A program made the translations under genes and the position numbers. DNA of 7,956 nt, taken from positions 1-7,956 of the forward strand of contig DASRSS010000307.1 in the NCBI GenBank assembly GCA_035656335.1, given 5' to 3'. The DNA comes from DASRSS01 sp035656335. Lineage in GTDB: Bacteria > Actinomycetota > Actinomycetes > Mycobacteriales > Jatrophihabitantaceae. The notes under the pieces are model-generated. The model did no database searches. It saw only the letters and a list, made by a program, of their open reading frames with translations, and was not told the origin of the DNA. This document shows positions 4,629 to 7,956 of the stretch, in pieces. Within the stretch, counting starts at the first letter, position 1, and each line of letters opens with the position of its first letter.

Positions 4629-5875
4629 GCGTTCCAGGGCTCCTGCGGCGCGGTGAACATCAGATCGGCGCGCGCGATCGTGCCCGGCCGCAGTTCCTCG
4701 ATCCCGCCGCCGATCGCCAGCTCGCGCAGCCGGTAACCGCCCAGGTAGATCGAGGCGAGCGCGGTGTGCGACAGCCGCAGCTCGGCCGGCTCGGACGTCG
4801 GCGCGCACGCGCTGCCGGTGCCGTCCGCGTCCAGCGCGAACCGGCCGTTCGCGAAGCCGAACGGGTCGCCGACCACCTCGATCACCAGCCGGCCGGGCAG
4901 GGCGTAGTGCCGTGCCCCGAGCGCGGCGGGAACGTCCAGCAACCGCAGCCAGGTGTGGTCGCCGTCGTACGTCTTGCGCAGCGCGCGCCCGTCCGCCAGC
5001 AGCCAGCGCACCTGCTCGTCCACGCCGCGCCCCGGCACCGACACCTCACTCACGGCGTCGATGCCCGACACATAGGCCCACAGGTCGCGGTACGCGTCGT
5101 CCGTGGCGGTGATCAGGTCGCTGACCTCGATCGCGGCCAGGTTGCCGATCAGGTCGAAGTCGCGTTCCGGGCGCCACGCCAGCAACCCGTCCGGGCCGCC
5201 GGGTCCCTCGTGCAGCACGTAGGTCGGGATCTTCTCGCCGCGCACCAGCGGGAGCCCGTTGTCCCCGAACCGCGCGTGCCACCACGCCGGCGGACGGTCG
5301 ACCTGGCCGACCCGGCGCCGGCTCGCGGCCTCGAAGATCGCCGGGCCGAGGCGGCCGGCCTCGGCGGGCTCGACCTGCCGGACCATGCCGCGGCCGGACG
5401 CGGTCACCTTCGCGGTGGCGGCGCGCGGGAAGTAGCGGTAGTCCGCGTACCGGGTCGCGGGCGCGTAGCCGAACCGGCCGTAGATCGGCCACTCGGCGGC
5501 AACCAACATGCTCAGTACGTCGCCGCGTTCCTTCGCTGCGGTCAGCGATCCGGTGAGCATGCTGGTCAGCACGCCGCGGCGGCGGTGGGTGGCGGCCACG
5601 GTCACGCCGGTGAGCGCGTCCGCGGGCAGCACCCGCGTGCCGCCGTCCGGCCCGGGCACCGTCAGCGTGCGCGGCTGGGTGTTGAGCGTGGCCACCCAGC
5701 GGCCGCCGTCGCGCGCGCCCCAGGTGCGTTCCGGCAGCCACTGCTCGCGGCGGTGTTCGACCCGGCGCGCGAACCCGTCCTCGTGCACGTCGCCGAAGAA
5801 CGTGGTGACCATGGTGGCCAGCCAGCCGGCCGCTTCGTCCGCGGATATCGGGTTGACGATCTCGAGTTCGCTCAC
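4616..5875 (-). CDS. Eis-family GNAT acetyltransferase
   Basis: A 419-residue protein of the Eis (enhanced intracellular survival) family, made of two GNAT-like domains and a C-terminal sterol-carrier-like domain. In mycobacteria, Eis proteins are hexamers that acetylate lysines of proteins and multiple amines of aminoglycosides. The acetyl-CoA loop is LTGVTVAATHRRRGVLTSML (88-107), with the usual VxVxxxxRRRG. The block EWPIYGRFGYAPAT (128-141) matches the Eis segment that carries the catalytic Tyr (here Tyr132). The protein ends in Phe (WNATGF), as in Eis, where the C-terminal carboxylate acts as general base. Length is typical. The start is GTG at 5873-5875, giving MSELEIVNPISADEA. There is no clear Shine-Dalgarno, only a weak CATCGT at 5884-5889. 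It lies 34 nt downstream of the Sir2 gene and is probably co-transcribed. The true substrate (protein, drug or polyamine) is not readable from sequence. Confidence 0.93.
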   Translation of the reverse strand: MSELEIVNPISADEAAGWLATMVTTFFGDVHEDGFARRVEHRREQWLPERTWGARDGGRWVATLNTQPRTLTVPGPDGGTRVLPADALTGVTVAATHRRRGVLTSMLTGSLTAAKERGDVLSMLVAAEWPIYGRFGYAPATRYADYRYFPRAATAKVTASGRGMVRQVEPAEAGRLGPAIFEAASRRRVGQVDRPPAWWHARFGDNGLPLVRGEKIPTYVLHEGPGGPDGLLAWRPERDFDLIGNLAAIEVSDLITATDDAYRDLWAYVSGIDAVSEVSVPGRGVDEQVRWLLADGRALRKTYDGDHTWLRLLDVPAALGARHYALPGRLVIEVVGDPFGFANGRFALDADGTGSACAPTSEPAELRLSHTALASIYLGGYRLRELAIGGGIEELRPGTIARADLMFTAPQEPWNATGF

Positions 5876-5909
5876 ACGTTGGAACGATGCCAGGCCGGGG
5901 CGCGATGTG

Positions 5910-6620
5910 TCAGGCGATTTGATCGAGTTCGGCGAGCAGTAGCGGGACGGCGGTGTCGATCGGTTCGCGGACGACGCGCTCGGCCAGCTGGTCGTACGGC
6001 GTTGGCTCGGCGTTGACGATGATCACGCGCGCTCCCGATTGCGCGGCCAGATCGACCAGGGACGCCGCCGGGTGCACGCGCAGGGACGTGCCGATCGCCA
6101 GGAACACCTCGGCCTGCTGCGCCGCGCTCACCGCGCGGTTGAGCACGGCCGCGTCCAGCGCCTCGCCGAACATGACCGTGCCGGTTTTGAGCACGCCGCC
6201 GCACAGCACGCAGCGCGGATCGTCCTCGCCGGCCAGCACGCGGTCGATGGCCTCGCGGGTCGTGGACGGGGCGCCGCAGCTCAGGCACACCGCGCGGAAC
6301 ATGTTCCCGTGCAGCTCGAGCACGCGGTCGTCCGGCAGCCCGGCCCGCTGATGCAGCCCGTCCACGTTCTGCGTGATCACCAAGATGTCGGCGCGCTCGG
6401 CGAGCGCGCGGTGCGCCGCGTTCGGCGACGCGGTCCACGCCGGGCTGTCGCGGCGGTACAGCCACGACCGCCTGCGGATGTCCGGGTCGGCGACGTAGTA
6501 GTCGAAGGTGACGAGCTTCTCGTGCTCCGGGTCCTGCCGCCACAGCCCCTGTGGGCCGCGGTAGTCGGGGATGCCCGACGCGGTCGAGATTCCCGCCCCT
6601 GTCAGCGCGACGATGCGCAT
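5910..6620 (-). CDS. Sir2-family NAD-dependent protein deacylase (CobB2-like)
   Basis: A complete 236-residue sirtuin that removes acyl groups from lysine using NAD+, giving nicotinamide and O-acyl-ADP-ribose. It is cytoplasmic. Motifs in order: LTGAGISTASGIPDYRGPQG (6-25) for NAD binding, TQNVDGLH (83-90), catalytic His104 in LELHGN, zinc ligands Cys112/Cys115 and Cys137/Cys140, then GTSLRVHPAASL (177-188) and IVNAEPTPYD (201-210). All key residues are present. The region after the Gly loop (EKLVTFDYYVADPDIRRRSW) looks to me like the CobB2-type sirtuin of Streptomyces. At the place where desuccinylases have YxxR, this protein appears to have Trp53 and Arg56, so short acyl groups such as acetyl are more likely substrates; that alignment was made by eye. 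ATG at 6618-6620 is chosen because it directly precedes the fold. The frame stays open upstream, but that stretch is antisense-like shadow within the CPBP gene. It starts 5 nt after the CPBP stop codon. Confidence 0.95.
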   Translation of the reverse strand: MRIVALTGAGISTASGIPDYRGPQGLWRQDPEHEKLVTFDYYVADPDIRRRSWLYRRDSPAWTASPNAAHRALAERADILVITQNVDGLHQRAGLPDDRVLELHGNMFRAVCLSCGAPSTTREAIDRVLAGEDDPRCVLCGGVLKTGTVMFGEALDAAVLNRAVSAAQQAEVFLAIGTSLRVHPAASLVDLAAQSGARVIIVNAEPTPYDQLAERVVREPIDTAVPLLLAELDQIA

Positions 6621-6625
6621 CGCCG

Positions 6626-7459
6626 TCAGATCCACGGATAGCGGTTGTGCAGGTAGATGTACCCGATGAAGCTGACCGCGTCGATCACCGAGTGCGCGAT
6701 GACCAGCGGGACGACGCGGCGGGTGCGTTGGAACCAGCAGCCGAAGATCAGGCCCATCACGAAGTTGCCGAAGAACCCGCCGTAGCCCTGGTACAGGTGG
6801 TAGCTGCCGCGCAGTGCCGACTCGGCCACGAGCGCGCGCTGGTTCGACCAGCCGAGCTGGCGCAGCCGGGTGAGCACGAACGCGCAGACGACGACCTCCT
6901 CGCCGATGCCGTCCTGGAACGCGTCCAGGATCAGCACCGGGATGCGGTACCAGACGTCCGGGAAGTCGGTGACGACGATCTGCGCGTTCAGACCGAGCTT
7001 GCGCGCCCCGTACACCAGCCCGAGGCCAGGCACCCCGATCAGCGCGGCGAAACCGAGGCCGGTCAGGATCTCGCGGGAGCGGATCCGGTCGAGCCCGATG
7101 CCGAAGCCGCGCCCGGCGGGGGAGCGCATGAGCAGCACCACGGCGAGGAACGCGGGCAGCACGCCGTGCAGCACGTCCGCGAGCTGGTCCAGGATGTCCA
7201 GCCACTGGTACGCGGTCTTGGTGCCGGAGTTGATCGGCCCGGTCGCAACGTGTGTGAAACCGGCGCCGTGGTTGATCGTGACCTGGCTGCGGACGAAGCT
7301 CAGCAGCGCGTAGATGCCGGACATCGCGTACGACACCCCGAGCACCGCGAGCAGCTCGAGCCCCAGCCGCGAGCGCGGCTCGCCCGGTGCGTCCGTCCCG
7401 GGCGAGCCGGTGCGCTGCGCCGCGGTCGCGTCCGCGGACACCGGCTCGGGGGCGATCAT
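6626..7459 (-). CDS. CPBP (Abi/CAAX-protease-like) intramembrane protein
   Basis: A 277-residue polytopic membrane protein of the CPBP family, which includes eukaryotic Rce1-like CAAX proteases and bacterial proteins of mostly unknown substrate. A polar N-terminal tail (1-31) precedes several hydrophobic segments, at about 34-55, 99-111, 131-151, 173-196, 229-244 and 249-271. Family motif 1 is GIGEEVVVCAFVLTRL (184-199), with the Glu187-Glu188 pair. Motif 2 is around His221 (LRGSYHLYQG), and motif 3 is HSVIDAVSF, with His256 and Asp260. In the canonical EExxxR motif the Arg follows three residues after the pair; here that place is Cys192, so the site is a variant. ATG at 7457-7459 is chosen; CAGACT (7466-7471) lies 6 nt upstream. 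The Sir2 gene follows after 5 nt, so the two are almost certainly co-translated. Protease activity is possible but not assured. Confidence 0.9.
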   Translation of the reverse strand: MIAPEPVSADATAAQRTGSPGTDAPGEPRSRLGLELLAVLGVSYAMSGIYALLSFVRSQVTINHGAGFTHVATGPINSGTKTAYQWLDILDQLADVLHGVLPAFLAVVLLMRSPAGRGFGIGLDRIRSREILTGLGFAALIGVPGLGLVYGARKLGLNAQIVVTDFPDVWYRIPVLILDAFQDGIGEEVVVCAFVLTRLRQLGWSNQRALVAESALRGSYHLYQGYGGFFGNFVMGLIFGCWFQRTRRVVPLVIAHSVIDAVSFIGYIYLHNRYPWI

Positions 7460-7465
7460 CCCGCC

Positions 7466-7471
7466 AGTCTG
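7466..7471 (-). promoter_or_regulatory. Weak candidate -10 element of the CPBP-Sir2-Eis unit
   Basis: CAGACT on the minus strand has the A and final T of TANNNT and ends 6 nt before the CPBP ATG, compatible with leaderless initiation. No -35 is visible. The 46-nt gap after the DUF4395 stop also allows simple read-through. Confidence 0.25.
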
Positions 7472-7505
7472 CCGGACGAAACTGTGGCCCGCCGGGGAGC
7501 CGTCC

Positions 7506-7956
7506 TCAGGCGGGCTGGCGCAGCCGCAGCGAGATGTCGTTGCACTCCGCGCAGACGTCCTCGGGGATGACGCCCGCGCGCATCAGCAGCGCGAACGCCC
7601 GGCAGCCGAGGCACAGCGCGAAGACCGATTCCAGCGTCGCCGCGAGGAGGATCATCGCGACGAAGACCAGCGCGGCGGTGTCGAACCCGGCCGCATGCAG
7701 GACGAGCGCCGCGACCGACATGGTCGCGCCCATGGCCTGCGCGAACCGCTTCGGCGGGCCGGGCACCAGCTTGGCCTGGCCGATGCGCGGTGCCGCGAAC
7801 CGCGTCGCGAACTGCCCGAACACGCTCAGCGTCGGCCCGGTGGCGACGCGCGCGAGGAAGCCGTACGCGAGCGGCGCCGTGAGCCATAGCCACCCGTCCC
7901 CGCGGCCGAGGGTCAGCGCGAACGTCAACGCGCAGAGCAGCACCACGCAGCCGGCG
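7506..7956 (-). CDS. DUF4395 membrane protein (N-terminus beyond the right edge)
   Basis: The C-terminal 149 residues of a DUF4395 integral membrane protein. The frame is still open at base 7956. An internal GTG at 7946 exists, but the hydrophobic helix already begins upstream of it, so the true start should lie outside the window. There are four hydrophobic segments: the edge helix (CVVLLCALTFALTL), GWLWLTAPLAYGFLARV, a helix around VAALVLHAAGF, and the last one, AALVFVAMILLAATLESVFA. Between the second and third is the family-type soluble stretch GPPKRFAQAMG. Two CxxC motifs close the protein: CLGC (codons 7602-7613), then CAEC (7542-7553) in PEDVCAECNDISLR. The function of the family is unknown. 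From memory, relatives often sit beside thioredoxin-like and rhodanese-type sulfurtransferase genes, which would give the cysteines a redox or sulfur-handling role. The start of the neighbour on the right would test that. Confidence 0.88.
   Translation of the reverse strand, partial: AGCVVLLCALTFALTLGRGDGWLWLTAPLAYGFLARVATGPTLSVFGQFATRFAAPRIGQAKLVPGPPKRFAQAMGATMSVAALVLHAAGFDTAALVFVAMILLAATLESVFALCLGCRAFALLMRAGVIPEDVCAECNDISLRLRQPA

Noticed and set aside
4766..6016. Long rightward open frame (416 codons) opposite the Eis-type gene
   Set aside because: It has low-complexity Arg/Ala/Gly/Val composition and no recognisable domain, while the opposite strand encodes a full-length Eis-family protein.
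5910..7205. Apparent fusion of about 195 extra N-terminal residues to the Sir2 protein
   Set aside because: The upstream extension is an alternative frame of the CPBP gene with Arg/Ala-rich sequence. The sirtuin fold begins exactly at the ATG at 6620, 5 nt after the CPBP stop.
6551..7570. Rightward open frame (339 codons) opposite the CPBP gene
   Set aside because: It is rich in Asp, Arg, His and Gln without any domain pattern, and lies opposite a clear CPBP membrane protein. It is an antisense artefact of GC bias.

Overview
The window is very GC-rich DNA with strong G/C bias at third codon positions. It carries several families that I know mainly from actinomycetes: DUF3097, an Eis-type acetyltransferase, a DUF4395 protein with paired CxxC motifs, and a PadR regulator coupled to a HAAS-type membrane protein. 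Together they point to a high-GC actinomycete, plausibly Pseudonocardiaceae or a relative. The family-level placement is inference. Coding density is high, intergenic gaps are short, and I see no rRNA, tRNA, CRISPR array, transposase or prophage gene.

Left part (1-2081), all leftward: the start of an unrecognised conserved-type protein runs off the left edge (1-261). A stand-alone GNAT acetyltransferase follows (379-900). Then comes a two-gene operon with an ATGA overlap, in which a small PadR repressor (1671-1985) precedes a HAAS-prefixed four-helix membrane protein (949-1674). The padR promoter is unusually legible: a good -35 and -10 with a 17-bp spacer, lying in a 32-bp dyad built from four ACCTA/TAGGT-type half-sites at 9-bp steps. 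This suggests tight autoregulation.

Middle part (2082-4609), rightward: a DUF3097 protein, an NfeD-like membrane/OB-fold protein and an SPFH (stomatin/flotillin-like) protein. NfeD and SPFH are a known functional pair that forms membrane microdomain scaffolds. DUF3097 is of unknown function, but its central segment looks to me like a degenerate Toprim-type fold. The SPFH coiled coil is a nearly perfect set of six 11-residue repeats.

Right part (4616-7956), leftward: a DUF4395 membrane protein cut by the right edge, a CPBP (Abi/CAAX-protease-like) membrane protein, a Sir2 deacylase 5 nt downstream of it, and an Eis-family acetyltransferase 34 nt further on. The last three probably form one transcription unit, placing a predicted acyl-lysine eraser beside a predicted acetyl writer. 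The Eis-type and SPFH genes converge with 6 nt between their stop codons, and one 7-bp hairpin spans both stops.

A window-wide theme is initiation. Four genes have a TAGNNT hexamer ending 6-8 nt before the start codon, the arrangement expected for leaderless mRNAs. Only the SPFH gene has a textbook Shine-Dalgarno sequence. Nothing here is clearly a new system. The most interesting leads are the padR operator architecture, the Toprim-like reading of DUF3097, the Sir2-Eis pairing and the duplicated GTGGH loops of the PadR-linked membrane protein.
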